Below, piece after piece: positions 1 through 8,417 of a DNA stretch of 64,000 nucleotides. The DNA is from Mucilaginibacter empetricola. GTDB taxonomy: Bacteria > Bacteroidota > Bacteroidia > Sphingobacteriales > Sphingobacteriaceae. Where the stretch lies: assembly GCF_024808665.1 (NCBI RefSeq), contig NZ_JANUBZ010000014.1:50528-114527 (forward strand), in the 5' to 3' direction. How positions within the stretch are numbered: position 1 is the first letter of the stretch; each line of letters starts with the position of its first letter. Position numbers and translations under genes: made by a program. Under the pieces are notes generated by a model. That model was not told where the DNA came from. It did not search any database and was given only the letters and a program-made list of their open reading frames with translations.

Positions 1-518
1 TAATAAACGCCTTTTTGTTTTAAAAGGTCGATATCTTTTGGAGAAATAGCCGCAATAGCGTAGGTGGGTACATTGGTAATATTTAGCTCATCAAGCGTAT
101 TTACCAGGTTTTCATATACCGAGTGCTCGGCAGGCTTCACCAATACTATAATACCCTTGCCTGTTGATGATTGTATTAATCTGGCATTATCCAAAATAAC
201 TTTTCGCATATCTTTACCGTAGCCAATCAGTCGTGGTTGGGTCAAGGGGTGATCGGCCATCCCCATGTACCACAGCACATGGTTGTTTTTGCCAAGGCAA
301 AAGGTCATTGTTCTGCTTTCGGGCACAAAGCCATCAGGGCCTTTAACCGGCATTACAACGGGCATAACGTGTGGTTTTTGAAGGGATGTGGTTAGCATAA
401 AGAAAGTAATCAGTAAAAATGCAAGATCAACCATTGCAGTAAGATCAACACGAACGGGCATTTTTTTGACGCGGTTTTTGCCGCCTGATTTTCCGGGGGA
501 TTGGTTTAGCTCAGCCAT
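1..518 (-). CDS. exbD: ExbD/TolR-family biopolymer transporter (3' end at window edge)
   Basis: Reading leftwards from the ATG at 518 gives an open frame of 172 codons to the edge; the next codon begins TA, so the stop may lie right at the boundary. The protein has a short basic cytoplasmic start (MAELNQSPGKSGGKNR), one membrane segment at about residues 24-44 (VDLTAMVDLAFLLITFFML) and a periplasmic remainder. The Asp within VDLTAMVDLAFL is the conserved proton-pathway residue of ExbD/TolR. These proteins work with ExbB and TonB to power TonB-dependent outer-membrane transport. Length fits the family (about 140-200 residues). ExbB/TonB genes would be expected outside the window. Family call is firm; which Ton system it serves cannot be told. 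Confidence 0.88.
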   Translation of the reverse strand, partial: MAELNQSPGKSGGKNRVKKMPVRVDLTAMVDLAFLLITFFMLTTSLQKPHVMPVVMPVKGPDGFVPESRTMTFCLGKNNHVLWYMGMADHPLTQPRLIGYGKDMRKVILDNARLIQSSTGKGIIVLVKPAEHSVYENLVNTLDELNITNVPTYAIAAISPKDIDLLKQKGVY

Positions 519-721
519 GACATTAATGATTAAAGGTTAAACAATAGGTTGAAACGATATAGGTTGTATCGCTTTTATTATTTAACGTTTAAGATACAAT
601 TTTTATTGCAACATTGATGCAAGTAAATTATTGTGATTGGAGGCTGGAGATTAGAGGTTAGGCAGCTGCGGATTAATGTGGTTAACAAAAACCGTTTTTT
701 GGCAATAGGTGCTTTATAAAT

Positions 722-1507
722 CTACAGCGTAAAATAGCACTTTTCGGTAACGAAGGTGTAGGAAATGGTAATTTGGGTAAAAAAGTAGGTATCGCGCGGA
801 TTGAGGTCGCCGCGTTGGGTGCCGGGTGTGCCGATATAAATACCCGTTTTCTCACCTGAGCGGTCGGAAAGTGCTTGTTGCAATGGGGTAAGTCCGGCTT
901 TTGAAGGATAGTAGCCGCTCACATCATCCAAATAATCAGTATTCGGATTACGGTAGCCAATTTCGGCACCCAGGGTAAACTTGCCTGCAATATTGTATTT
1001 AACGCCCACCCCATAAGGAATAGAAAACGCCGTACTCGGAAACGTAAGTTCGCCATTGGTTTCGGCACCGCGTAAATTATAGGTCTGGCCCTGATAAACG
1101 GTTGTAGGGTTATAGTTAACCGCGCCAATGCCTATGTAAATATAAGGTGTCCAAACGTTGTTGGTCACCGAGGGAATATATTTAAAGAAGTTGAATTCAA
1201 GCAGTACAGCGCCTTCCAGCAGCTTATCGTTAAAACTCAAATTACGCTGACGAAATTGCGGATCGCTCGAATTACTATCGACCGCAGCAATTTCACCATA
1301 AGTAAAATTTGCCCGCAGTGCCAGGTAGCCATTAAAATTGCGCTTAACAAAAAAACTGGCAGATGGCCCGCTTATTTTAACCGGATTATTTGGATTTAAA
1401 TCGCCCATATACCCGGAACCGCCCGCACCAAGCCCTATTTCCCAGGTTTGTGCCTTTAAGCCGAATGATAGTAAAACCAGAAAAGTAGCGAGTATAAGTT
1501 TTGGCAT
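722..1507 (-). CDS. DUF6089 family outer-membrane beta-barrel protein
   Basis: The 261-residue protein begins with a Sec signal peptide (MPKLILATFLVLLSFGLKAQ, cut after AQT) and then shows alternating aromatic/polar strands, a GAGGSGYMGDLNP start and an aromatic-rich C-terminal stretch, as in eight-stranded outer-membrane barrels. It resembles the Bacteroidota DUF6089 family, which usually sits beside NAD kinase, as here: the NAD kinase stop lies just upstream at 1517 and both genes read leftwards, so they are probably cotranscribed. The function of the family is unknown; an envelope role is inferred from the signal peptide and barrel pattern. Confidence 0.8.
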   Translation of the reverse strand: MPKLILATFLVLLSFGLKAQTWEIGLGAGGSGYMGDLNPNNPVKISGPSASFFVKRNFNGYLALRANFTYGEIAAVDSNSSDPQFRQRNLSFNDKLLEGAVLLEFNFFKYIPSVTNNVWTPYIYIGIGAVNYNPTTVYQGQTYNLRGAETNGELTFPSTAFSIPYGVGVKYNIAGKFTLGAEIGYRNPNTDYLDDVSGYYPSKAGLTPLQQALSDRSGEKTGIYIGTPGTQRGDLNPRDTYFFTQITISYTFVTEKCYFTL

Positions 1508-1516
1508 CCGGTAAAT

Positions 1517-2398
1517 TTAATAATTGCGGACGTCAAGCCCCCATAATAATTTGTTTCTTAACGTTGATAAGTAACTTTCATTATTTAAACGGATTAAATT
1601 AAGCTTAAATCCAGCTTTTTTGACTTTAAACCGCATGGTTTTGTCAATAATGGCCGTTCTTGAGTCGCACGATATGAGGTAGTTATTGTTGCGGCATTCT
1701 ACGTCAAATGCCAGTGTGCTGGTATCGGGCAGTACAATAGGCCTTACGTTTAAGTTATGCGGGGCATTAGGCGTTATAACAATACTCTTTGACTGCGGAA
1801 AGATAATAGGGCCACCACAGCTTAACGAATAAGCGGTTGAACCTGTTGAGGTGGATATAATAATGCCATCGCCCCAATACGAATTTAAAAACTCCTCATC
1901 CAAAAAAACGTGCGTGGTAATCATAGCCGAGTCGTCGCGTTTATGGATGGTAATATCGTTGAGGGCAAAATTATCTTTACCAAATAGCTCCAGTTCCGAT
2001 TCAAGGCTCAATAACTCACGGCTATCCAACGTAAACTGGCGATTTACTACGGCATTAATGGCGGCAGCAATATCATTTTTGTTAATACTGGCCAAAAAAC
2101 CAAGTCGGCCAAAGTTTATACCGATGACAGGTATGCAGGTATCGCGTATAACGGTAACCATATCCAGCAGGGTGCCATCGCCGCCGAGGGTTAAAAACAG
2201 ATCAATAAAACCTTTTAACTGGCCGGTACAATCCAAAACGGTGTAGTTTACAGCCTTAATACTATCCTTTAAATAATCATGCAATTGCGGGTGAACATAA
2301 ATATCAACCCCATGATGTGTAAGAATATCAAAAACCTGCTGTATGTAAGGCAACGCTACCCCGTCATTAAATGGCCTGCCGTAAACTGCTATATTCAT
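1517..2398 (-). CDS. nadK: NAD kinase
   Basis: ATP-dependent NAD kinase, the only route to NADP; cytoplasmic. The 293-residue protein matches the usual family length. The catalytic GGDGT motif is at residues 72-76, followed by NFGRLGFLAS and the glycine/serine-rich STSTGSTAYSLSCGGP stretch that binds NAD. The ATG at 2398 gives a natural N-terminus (MNIAVYGRPF). It lies between the CBS protein and the DUF6089 barrel on the same strand, an arrangement common in Bacteroidota. A short word-repeat array (2401-2492) separates it from the upstream gene, so an own promoter may lie there. Confidence 0.95.
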   Translation of the reverse strand: MNIAVYGRPFNDGVALPYIQQVFDILTHHGVDIYVHPQLHDYLKDSIKAVNYTVLDCTGQLKGFIDLFLTLGGDGTLLDMVTVIRDTCIPVIGINFGRLGFLASINKNDIAAAINAVVNRQFTLDSRELLSLESELELFGKDNFALNDITIHKRDDSAMITTHVFLDEEFLNSYWGDGIIISTSTGSTAYSLSCGGPIIFPQSKSIVITPNAPHNLNVRPIVLPDTSTLAFDVECRNNNYLISCDSRTAIIDKTMRFKVKKAGFKLNLIRLNNESYLSTLRNKLLWGLDVRNY

Positions 2399-2400
2399 TT

Positions 2401-2492
2401 GGTTACTTGGTCATTTGTCATTAAGTCATTGGGTCATTAGTCATTGTTTTAATAACTACTGACTATGAACCATGGACTATCAACTGTGGACT
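2401..2492. repeat. Intergenic degenerate word array, foldback type
   Basis: The left half repeats variants of GTCATT spaced 7-10 bases apart (GGTCATT, AGTCATT, TAGTCATTG). The right half (from about 2455) repeats GACTAT/AACTGT words that are roughly the reverse complement of the left half, so the stretch can fold on itself. It is non-coding and sits directly upstream of the NAD kinase start. It is one of several such arrays in the window, each built from a different word. Confidence 0.5.
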
Positions 2493-2495
2493 TTT

Positions 2496-3158
2496 TTATA
2501 AATTAAGGTAATTCATTAAAGAATCATACCTGTCTCTTGAGTTATCATTATCGTCGGTATGATTAAAAGTGGCTTTAATATCATATTCATACCGTAAAAA
2601 AGTAGCTATAATATTCGAAATATCTTGTTTATTTACCTTCAGGGTTACTTCTATCCGTGTTGAATCGGGGAAGGTGCGAACGTATGAGCTTAGTATCTGG
2701 GCATTGTCTGATTCAACTATCTGCGCCATGTGCGCCAGCGAATTGTTTTTATTGTTTATCTCTAATACAATAATGCCCCCAGGTTGCGCTACTGAGGTAA
2801 GCTGGGCAAAATAAGTGGTTAATGTATTTACAGATATTAATCCCAGGTAATTGTTTTTGTTATCCAGCACCGGTACCACCGTCAGCTGGCGCTCATAAAA
2901 CAAACGGATAACATCATAAATATGCTGCTCTTCGCGTACATAAGGGTTTACCAGCGATAATGCCAGCGAACCGATGGGCGTTTGAAAATCGGCAGTCTCC
3001 ACCAGGTCATCCTCACTTACCAGGCCCAAAAACTGATCTTCATTTACAATTGGCAGATGCCTTACGCGAAACTCTATCATCCGGTCAATCACCTTCTGTA
3101 TACTATCAGAAGTATGTACCGGTGGAATTACGTCGGCTATCAGTTCAACTGCAAGCAT
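2496..3158 (-). CDS. CBS-domain pair protein with ACT-like C-terminus
   Basis: The 220-residue soluble protein starts with two CBS motifs (about residues 1-60 and 70-120; note VRHLPIVNEDQFLGLVSEDD and LTVVPVLDNKNNYLGLISV), which together form a nucleotide-sensing Bateman module. The C-terminal 80 residues (GGIIVLEINNKNNSLAHMAQ onward) look like an ACT-type fold. It is the single-module type often found next to NAD kinase in Bacteroidota. Its stop is adjacent to the upstream hydrolase start region (3160), suggesting one transcript. Ligand and target are unknown; a regulatory role tied to adenine nucleotides is only family-level inference. Confidence 0.8.
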   Translation of the reverse strand: MLAVELIADVIPPVHTSDSIQKVIDRMIEFRVRHLPIVNEDQFLGLVSEDDLVETADFQTPIGSLALSLVNPYVREEQHIYDVIRLFYERQLTVVPVLDNKNNYLGLISVNTLTTYFAQLTSVAQPGGIIVLEINNKNNSLAHMAQIVESDNAQILSSYVRTFPDSTRIEVTLKVNKQDISNIIATFLRYEYDIKATFNHTDDNDNSRDRYDSLMNYLNL

Positions 3159-3159
3159 A

Positions 3160-3921
3160 TTATTTTTTTATCTTCTCCAAAAACTGTTTCAACAACTTAT
3201 TAAACTCTTCGGGTTGCTCCATCATGGCTGCATGCCCGCATTTATCTATCCAATGCAACTCCGAGTTGGGCAATTCTTCATTAAACTCAACTGCCACCTC
3301 GGGAGGGGTGATTTTATCATCCCGCCCCCATATCAATGATACAGGTGCGGTAATTTTATGCAAATCATCCTTCATGTTATGGCGGATGGCCGATTTAGCC
3401 ATAGCCAATATCCTTATTACGCTATGACGATCATTAATGATACGAAAAACATCATCAACTAGTTCTTTTGTAGCTGTCGCCGGATCGTAAAAGGTATATT
3501 CAACCTTTTCTTTTATAAAATCATAACTTCCGCGTTTAGGGAACGAGCCACCAAAAGCGTTTTCGTACAAACCCGAGCTACCTGTTAAAACCATTGCCTT
3601 AACAACCGACGGATAAGCCAGCACATAAATAAGTGCCACATGCCCGCCAAGTGAATTACCCAATAGGGTAACGTTTTTAAGCTTTTTGTACCTTACAAAT
3701 TTGTGAACGTACTTAGTAAGTGTTTTTACCCCGGTAGTTAACAATGGTAAATCGTAAACAGGGAGAATAGGAATTACAACCCTGTACTCTTTGCTAAATT
3801 CCTCAACCACCTTTTCCCAATTGCTTAATGCACCCATTAAGCCATGTAGCAGTAGTAAAACTTCCCCTTCGCCCTCATCGATATAACTAAAACCGTTTTC
3901 CTCTTTAAGCACGAAATTCAT
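3160..3921 (-). CDS. Alpha/beta hydrolase
   Basis: Alpha/beta-hydrolase fold enzyme of 253 residues. The oxyanion-hole motif HGLMG is at residues 26-30, the nucleophile elbow GNSLGGH at 88-94 (Ser90), the acid is likely in SLIWGRDDKITP, and the histidine in WIDKCGHAAMMEQPEEF near the C-terminus completes the triad. No signal peptide, so probably cytoplasmic. Substrate cannot be read from sequence; relatives include esterases and C-C bond hydrolases. One base separates it from the downstream CBS gene, so the two are probably cotranscribed. Confidence 0.88.
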   Translation of the reverse strand: MNFVLKEENGFSYIDEGEGEVLLLLHGLMGALSNWEKVVEEFSKEYRVVIPILPVYDLPLLTTGVKTLTKYVHKFVRYKKLKNVTLLGNSLGGHVALIYVLAYPSVVKAMVLTGSSGLYENAFGGSFPKRGSYDFIKEKVEYTFYDPATATKELVDDVFRIINDRHSVIRILAMAKSAIRHNMKDDLHKITAPVSLIWGRDDKITPPEVAVEFNEELPNSELHWIDKCGHAAMMEQPEEFNKLLKQFLEKIKK

Positions 3922-4044
3922 ATAAATTTATAAAGTTTAAATTTTAAAAGCTGATCCGGAATTCAACGCTCTTTAAAAAACTAAGTATTCCGCCATAAAA
4001 ATAGTTTATTGCATTTGAGTTACAACAATTAATGCAATTATTTA

Positions 4045-4241
4045 TGTTGGTTGATTGGGTTGGTTGAGTATGTTGATTGAGTTGAGTATGTTGATTGAGT
4101 TTGTTAACTTGATTAACTGAGGGATTGATTAAGCACAATCTAACCTATTCAACTCAATCAACCTAATCCAACCCATTCAACTTAATCTAACCTATTCAAC
4201 CCAATCTAACTTATTCAACTTAATCCAACCCAATCAACCAA
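4045..4241. repeat. Long foldback array of TTGATTGAG/CTCAATCAA words
   Basis: The 320-bp gap between yqeY and the hydrolase is mostly this array. The left arm contains a perfect tandem pair of an 18-mer (4064-4081 and 4082-4099; TTGAGTATGTTGATTGAG). The right arm (from about 4140) repeats AATCTAACCTATTCAAC and AATCCAACCCATTCAAC words, largely the reverse complement of the left arm. The two arms can pair into a long imperfect hairpin. No gene is supported inside it; the short reading frame across 3944-4138 is translated repeat. Confidence 0.7.
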
Positions 4242-4691
4242 CTAACCCAACAACTGCTTCACCACTTCTGATATGGTTCGCCCATCTGCCTGGCCAGCCA
4301 GTTCTTTATTGGCCAAACCCATTACTTTACCCATATCGGCATTTGATGTAGCGCCAACACGATTAATGAGTTCCTGCAAATAGCCTTCAATTTCAAAACG
4401 GGTCATTTGCTGCGGCAAATAAGGTTCAATTACCTTCATCTCGTCTATCTCTATCTGGTACAAATCTTCGCGGTTTTGTGTTTTATAGATCTCTGCCGAT
4501 TCTTTGCGCTGTTTTACCAGTTTCTGTAACACCTTAATTTCGGCTTCGTGTGTTAATTCCTCGGCAGCACCTTTTTCAGTACGTGCTAAAAGCAATGCCG
4601 CTTTAACAGCCCTTAAGCCTCTTAAGCGGTCTGCTTGTTTGGCCAGCATAGCTTGTTTTATATCCTGGTCTATTTGATTGATAAGTGACAT
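4242..4691 (-). CDS. yqeY: GatB/YqeY domain protein
   Basis: A 149-residue cytoplasmic protein matching the stand-alone YqeY family, which shares its helical tail domain with the GatB subunit of tRNA amidotransferase. It begins MSLINQIDQDIKQAMLAKQ and ends with the typical NADMGKVMGLANKELAGQADGR-type helix. The family may interact with tRNA or amidotransferase partners; its precise role is not settled. Length is standard and the ATG at 4691 is the obvious start. Flanked by intergenic repeats on both sides, so it appears to be a single-gene unit. Confidence 0.9.
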   Translation of the reverse strand: MSLINQIDQDIKQAMLAKQADRLRGLRAVKAALLLARTEKGAAEELTHEAEIKVLQKLVKQRKESAEIYKTQNREDLYQIEIDEMKVIEPYLPQQMTRFEIEGYLQELINRVGATSNADMGKVMGLANKELAGQADGRTISEVVKQLLG

Positions 4692-4723
4692 ATTTTTTTG
4701 ATTTCGGAATTCGATGTTCTATT

Positions 4724-4764
4724 TGCGCCACCGCTAAAGCTAAGGCGGCACGCGGTCGGATTTG
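4724..4764. repeat. Short intergenic repeat, copy 1 (hairpin)
   Basis: Contains CCACCGCTAAAG and GCACGCGGTCGGAT, which recur with small changes at 37900-37933. The inner CCGC...GCGG stretch can form a hairpin. It lies between yqeY and the SDR gene and has no coding potential. Confidence 0.45.
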
Positions 4765-4798
4765 TTTTATTTATTATTTCTTAGTTCTTCAGCTTTAA

Positions 4799-5557
4799 CT
4801 ATTTTCTAAAAATTGTGCCTGCGTTGGCCTGTGCGGTGGGCATCACAATCATATCATTAATATTTACATGTGCTGGCCGCGATACAGCAAACCAAATGGT
4901 TTCGGCAATATCATCGGCCACTAAAGGATCAAAACCCTCGTAAACTTTTTTAGCCCGGTCTTTATCGCCCTTAAACCTCACTTCCGAAAACTCCGTTTCC
5001 ACAGCGCCCGGATGTATACCTGTAACTTTGATACCGTGGGGCAATAAATCAATACGCATACCTTTATTTAACGCGTCAACTGCATGTTTAGTTGCACAGT
5101 AAACATTACCGTTGGCATAAACTTCTTTACCGGCTATTGAACCTATATTCACAATATGGCCGTGCCCGCTAGCAATCATCCAGTTAGCAACTACTTTGCT
5201 TACATATAGTAGGCCTTTAATATTGGTATCAATCATGGTATCCCAATCGTCCAGGCTGCCGTTTTGTATAGGATCAAGCCCCTGGCTTAAGCCGGCATTG
5301 TTAACCAACACTGTTACTTTTTTCCATTTAGCGGGCAACGCTTCCAGGTTAACAATCGTCTGTTCACGATCGCGCACGTCAAATGCCGATACCGCTACTT
5401 CAACGTTATATTTGGTATTTAATTTTTTTGCCAGTTTTTCCAGCCTGTCTTCCCGGCGACCGGTAAGTACCAGATTATAGTGTTCACGGGCAAATAAATG
5501 AGCACAAGCTTCACCTATCCCCGAGGTTGCGCCTGTTATTAATGCAATTTTAGCCAT
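4799..5557 (-). CDS. SDR family NAD(P)-dependent oxidoreductase
   Basis: Classical short-chain dehydrogenase of 252 residues. The nucleotide-binding TGATSGIGEA motif is at about residues 8-17, NNAG at about 87, the catalytic Ser in NIGSIAGKEV and the Tyr/Lys pair in VYCATKHAVDAL. It closely resembles the YdfG group (NADP-dependent hydroxy-acid or 3-hydroxyacid dehydrogenases acting on L-allo-threonine or serine). Arg residues after the first strand (TGRRED) favour NADP. Cytoplasmic; it stands alone between two repeat-bearing gaps. Substrate is inferred only from resemblance. Confidence 0.88.
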   Translation of the reverse strand: MAKIALITGATSGIGEACAHLFAREHYNLVLTGRREDRLEKLAKKLNTKYNVEVAVSAFDVRDREQTIVNLEALPAKWKKVTVLVNNAGLSQGLDPIQNGSLDDWDTMIDTNIKGLLYVSKVVANWMIASGHGHIVNIGSIAGKEVYANGNVYCATKHAVDALNKGMRIDLLPHGIKVTGIHPGAVETEFSEVRFKGDKDRAKKVYEGFDPLVADDIAETIWFAVSRPAHVNINDMIVMPTAQANAGTIFRK

Positions 5558-5712
5558 AGATAGGTAATAACTATTGCAGCGAAATTATGTTTTTTCGTTG
5601 GAATACTTTGTCATTAATTGGCAATCAAAGTCATTTATATTTTTAGGGGAATGATTTAAAGGCGCGCGTATAGGTGACTCACCCCGACAACTTATCACAA
5701 AAAGAGAAAAGG

Positions 5713-5748
5713 AAAAACTGAAAACTGCGAATTGAAAACTGAAAACTA
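5713..5748. repeat. AACTGAAAACTG word array
   Basis: Four degenerate copies of GAAAACTG/GAATTG-type words in about 36 bases, just downstream of porT. Same class of intergenic low-complexity words as the other arrays here, but only one arm is present. Confidence 0.4.
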
Positions 5749-5761
5749 TTCCCGTTGGCTT

Positions 5762-6505
5762 CTACTCAAACAACAAACTAAACATTATAGTATGCAAAGA
5801 CAGTTTGCTGATAGGTGCTGAAAATGGTTGCTGCTCTTGCACCAGAACATTGCCAAATGAGTTGGATATTTTTATTTCGGGCGATAGCTTAAAAAATTCA
5901 AAATAAAAATCAAAACCCAGGCCGGCTTCGTATGAGCCATAGCCGCTGCTGGTTTTTACCAGTTTTTGCAGTGGATCATCATTTGCGTCATCGCCCTGCC
6001 CTTTTCCAATTTGTTCTGAATATTTCACACCGCCCAAAATATAAGCCCTGAAATTCCCTATTCTGTCAGACTTAAGCTTCAACGAAAGCGGGAAATCAAC
6101 AATAGTAGGCTGCATTTGCTTGGTTACATTTTGCGACGGGTCTGCATAAGTATAGGTAATTGAACGATCACCAAAAACCAGCGACGGCGTACTGCGTACT
6201 TCAAGGTTATCGGTAAGGCTGTAGCGGGTTATAAACCCTATTGCAAAACCAGGCAATTTAGTTGAGCTGATACTATTTAGCGAATCGGTAATATATTTTC
6301 CCGTACCTGGATCATAATAAGGCGACCGCCAGTTGGTTTTCTTTACAATTTTATAATTATTGGTAACGTACGAAAACGTAAAACCAAAGCTAAGGTCAGT
6401 TTGATCGGCACCACCACCCCATGCAGGTACAACTACTTCCTGCGCGAGCAGAAAATTACCGCAAAACAAAATCAAAATAATGGTTAGGTAGCCGTTTTTT
6501 ATCAT
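5762..6505 (-). CDS. porT: PorT family outer-membrane protein (type IX secretion)
   Basis: The 247-residue protein has a signal peptide (about residues 1-21, ending LLAQ) followed by beta-barrel strand pattern (GFTFSYVTNNYKIV, GIGLDFYFEF-like strands) and a terminal phenylalanine region (IMFSLLFE). Gene order supports PorT/SprT: its ATG overlaps the TGA of ubiE by four bases, and the ubiE-porT pair is conserved in Bacteroidota. PorT is an outer-membrane component needed for type IX secretion of gingipains, adhesins and gliding proteins. Translational coupling to ubiE is likely. The family call rests on size, fold and neighbour more than on a signature motif. Confidence 0.82.
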   Translation of the reverse strand: MIKNGYLTIILILFCGNFLLAQEVVVPAWGGGADQTDLSFGFTFSYVTNNYKIVKKTNWRSPYYDPGTGKYITDSLNSISSTKLPGFAIGFITRYSLTDNLEVRSTPSLVFGDRSITYTYADPSQNVTKQMQPTIVDFPLSLKLKSDRIGNFRAYILGGVKYSEQIGKGQGDDANDDPLQKLVKTSSGYGSYEAGLGFDFYFEFFKLSPEIKISNSFGNVLVQEQQPFSAPISKLSLHTIMFSLLFE

Positions 6506-7233
6506 TTAATGCCAGTGTATATTGAACAGATACCAAACGCCAGCGGCCTGCATTTGGTATTTTTAAAACCCACTTTTTCCATCATCGCAGTAAACCTTTC
6601 GCCATCCGGAAAAGCAGCTACCGATTCGGGAAGATACGTATAAGCCCTTGAATCTTTGGAAAATAATTTCCCAATTCCGGGTGTAATATAATTAAAATAG
6701 AAATTATAAAGCTGCTTAACAGGGAAAGCCTTGGGTTTTGAAAACTCCAATACCACTGCTTTACCTCCCGTTTTTAATACCCGCTGAATATCGGCCAAAC
6801 CTTTTTCCAGGTGCTCAAAATTGCGTACACCGTAAGCCACAGTTACCGCATCAAACTGGTTATCGCTAAAAGGGAGTTTCTCAGAGTCGCCCAATTTTAT
6901 TTCAAATTTATCACCCAGGCCGCGTTTGGTTATTTTTTGCTGCGCGATATCCAGCATTCCCTGTGAAATATCAACCCCAATAATTTTTTCTGGTTTCAGG
7001 ATGGATAGTGCTTCAAACGCAAAATCGCCGGTACCGGTGGCAACATCTAATATTAATTTAGGCTGATTTTCTTTCAACTCATTAATGGCTTTTTTGCGCC
7101 ATATAATATCAATCCCCAGCGATAAAAAGTGATTTAAAAAATCGTACGTTTTTGAAATATTATTAAACATATCGGCCACCTGCTCTTTTTTGGTGACCTG
7201 CTCGTTTTGGTAGGGTGTTACTATTTTACTCAT
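6502..7233 (-). CDS. ubiE: Demethylmenaquinone methyltransferase
   Basis: SAM-dependent methyltransferase performing the last step of menaquinone synthesis (also named MenG). The 243-residue protein carries DVATGTGD (residues 63-70, SAM binding), the UbiE signature YDFLNHFLSLGID near residue 30, and VAYGVRNFEHLEKGL, typical of UbiE/MenG. Bacteroidota use menaquinone, so the C-methylation of demethylmenaquinone is the expected reaction. Cytoplasmic, membrane-associated pathway. Overlaps porT by four bases; upstream gap is short and AT-rich, so the pair probably forms one operon. Confidence 0.95.
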   Translation of the reverse strand: MSKIVTPYQNEQVTKKEQVADMFNNISKTYDFLNHFLSLGIDIIWRKKAINELKENQPKLILDVATGTGDFAFEALSILKPEKIIGVDISQGMLDIAQQKITKRGLGDKFEIKLGDSEKLPFSDNQFDAVTVAYGVRNFEHLEKGLADIQRVLKTGGKAVVLEFSKPKAFPVKQLYNFYFNYITPGIGKLFSKDSRAYTYLPESVAAFPDGERFTAMMEKVGFKNTKCRPLAFGICSIYTGIK

Positions 7234-7363
7234 ACTTATGAGGCAAAGATAGTTATTTGAACGGCTGATTTTGGTCGTTAGCCTCCTGATTTATTTGGCC
7301 TTTGTCCAGCCGGCGCTATATTCCGGCTTTACGTGTTCAAAGTACTTATCTGCTGCTAAAATA

Positions 7364-8335
7364 TTACATTACAATTACCAGCCTTTTACCCGCGGCAATA
7401 TGTTCGTGCCATGCCGTTTCAACATCTTTCAAAGGCCGGGTAACAGTTTCTATTTTCAGTTTGCCCAATGCCGAAAGCTGCAGCATTTCGGGTAAAATTT
7501 CTGAATTCAGTTTTTCCATTGCATCAGCCTGCACACTGCCGAAGCCCGATCCCAACAGTTCAATAGCCGTACTCCTTAATATATTGCTCGATACTTTGAT
7601 TTCATCGCCCGCCATTGAGCCAACGGTAACAAAGCGCACTATCGGGGTAATATGATGCAAGCCACCGCCTTTTAAAGCATTAATAATTATCTCTGCCGGA
7701 TGGCCCCATGTATAATCTATCACGCTGCTGATGGGTTCATTACTGTGAATTTCTTTTATTTGCTTAATAATGGTTTCGTCGTCATCCTTCAGCGAAATCA
7801 CCTCGTCGGCACCTAATTGCGTTAATAACTTTAACGACTCAGGGTTACGCCCCGTTGCGATAACCTTTTTAGCGCCGTAATATTTGGCAATTTGTACAGC
7901 AGCCTGCCCGGTAACGCCGGTTGCGCCGTTAATTAAAACAGTATCGCCTGGTTTTACCTCAGCTCGGTACCTGATGGCCAGCGCAGCCCCCATAATGGCA
8001 TTTGGTAGTGCACAGGCAGTAGCATCGTCAATTCCATCGGGTAAAACGACATATTGATTCTTATTGATCAGCGCCTTTTCGGCAACCATGCCAGTAATGC
8101 CAACAGCGTATATCCGGGTTCCATCTGCCAATACACCCACACCATCAACACCTACAACTGTGGGTAAATTAGTATGGCTGGCATAGTGGGTACCACCGGC
8201 GCGGGCCTTATCTAAATTTTTTACTGATGCAGCTTTAACGCTAATTAAAACCTGATCTTCATTTTGTGGTACGGGTTCGGCAAAATCTTCATATCTGGGG
8301 GCAGTGCCCAACTGGTGTAATACGGCTGCTTTCAT
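7364..8335 (-). CDS. Zinc-independent MDR (quinone oxidoreductase-like) dehydrogenase
   Basis: Medium-chain dehydrogenase/reductase of 323 residues. It has the GroES-like N-terminal half and a Rossmann domain with GATGVTGQAAVQIAKYYGAK at about residues 140-160. Zinc-ligand cysteines of alcohol dehydrogenases are absent, so it belongs to the quinone oxidoreductase/enoyl-reductase side of the family and probably uses NADPH. The ATG at 8335 gives MKAAVLHQLGTAPRYEDF, a typical MDR start. Soluble and apparently single-gene; substrate unknown. Confidence 0.88.
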   Translation of the reverse strand: MKAAVLHQLGTAPRYEDFAEPVPQNEDQVLISVKAASVKNLDKARAGGTHYASHTNLPTVVGVDGVGVLADGTRIYAVGITGMVAEKALINKNQYVVLPDGIDDATACALPNAIMGAALAIRYRAEVKPGDTVLINGATGVTGQAAVQIAKYYGAKKVIATGRNPESLKLLTQLGADEVISLKDDDETIIKQIKEIHSNEPISSVIDYTWGHPAEIIINALKGGGLHHITPIVRFVTVGSMAGDEIKVSSNILRSTAIELLGSGFGSVQADAMEKLNSEILPEMLQLSALGKLKIETVTRPLKDVETAWHEHIAAGKRLVIVM

Positions 8336-8417
8336 AAATCAAAGGTGTTTCTATCAAAGATACAGTTCTGGTTATCACAGCTCCAAAAATCCGGCCATTA
8401 ATAATCTTTATTCAATA

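Noticed and set aside
3944..4138. Open frame of 64 codons between yqeY and the hydrolase
   Set aside because: It reads through the TTGATTGAG word array and gives a low-complexity Asn/Gln/Thr peptide with no credible start signal; it is translated repeat.
7271..7655. Two plus-strand frames over the 3' end of the MDR gene
   Set aside because: Antisense shadows of a well-supported dehydrogenase.
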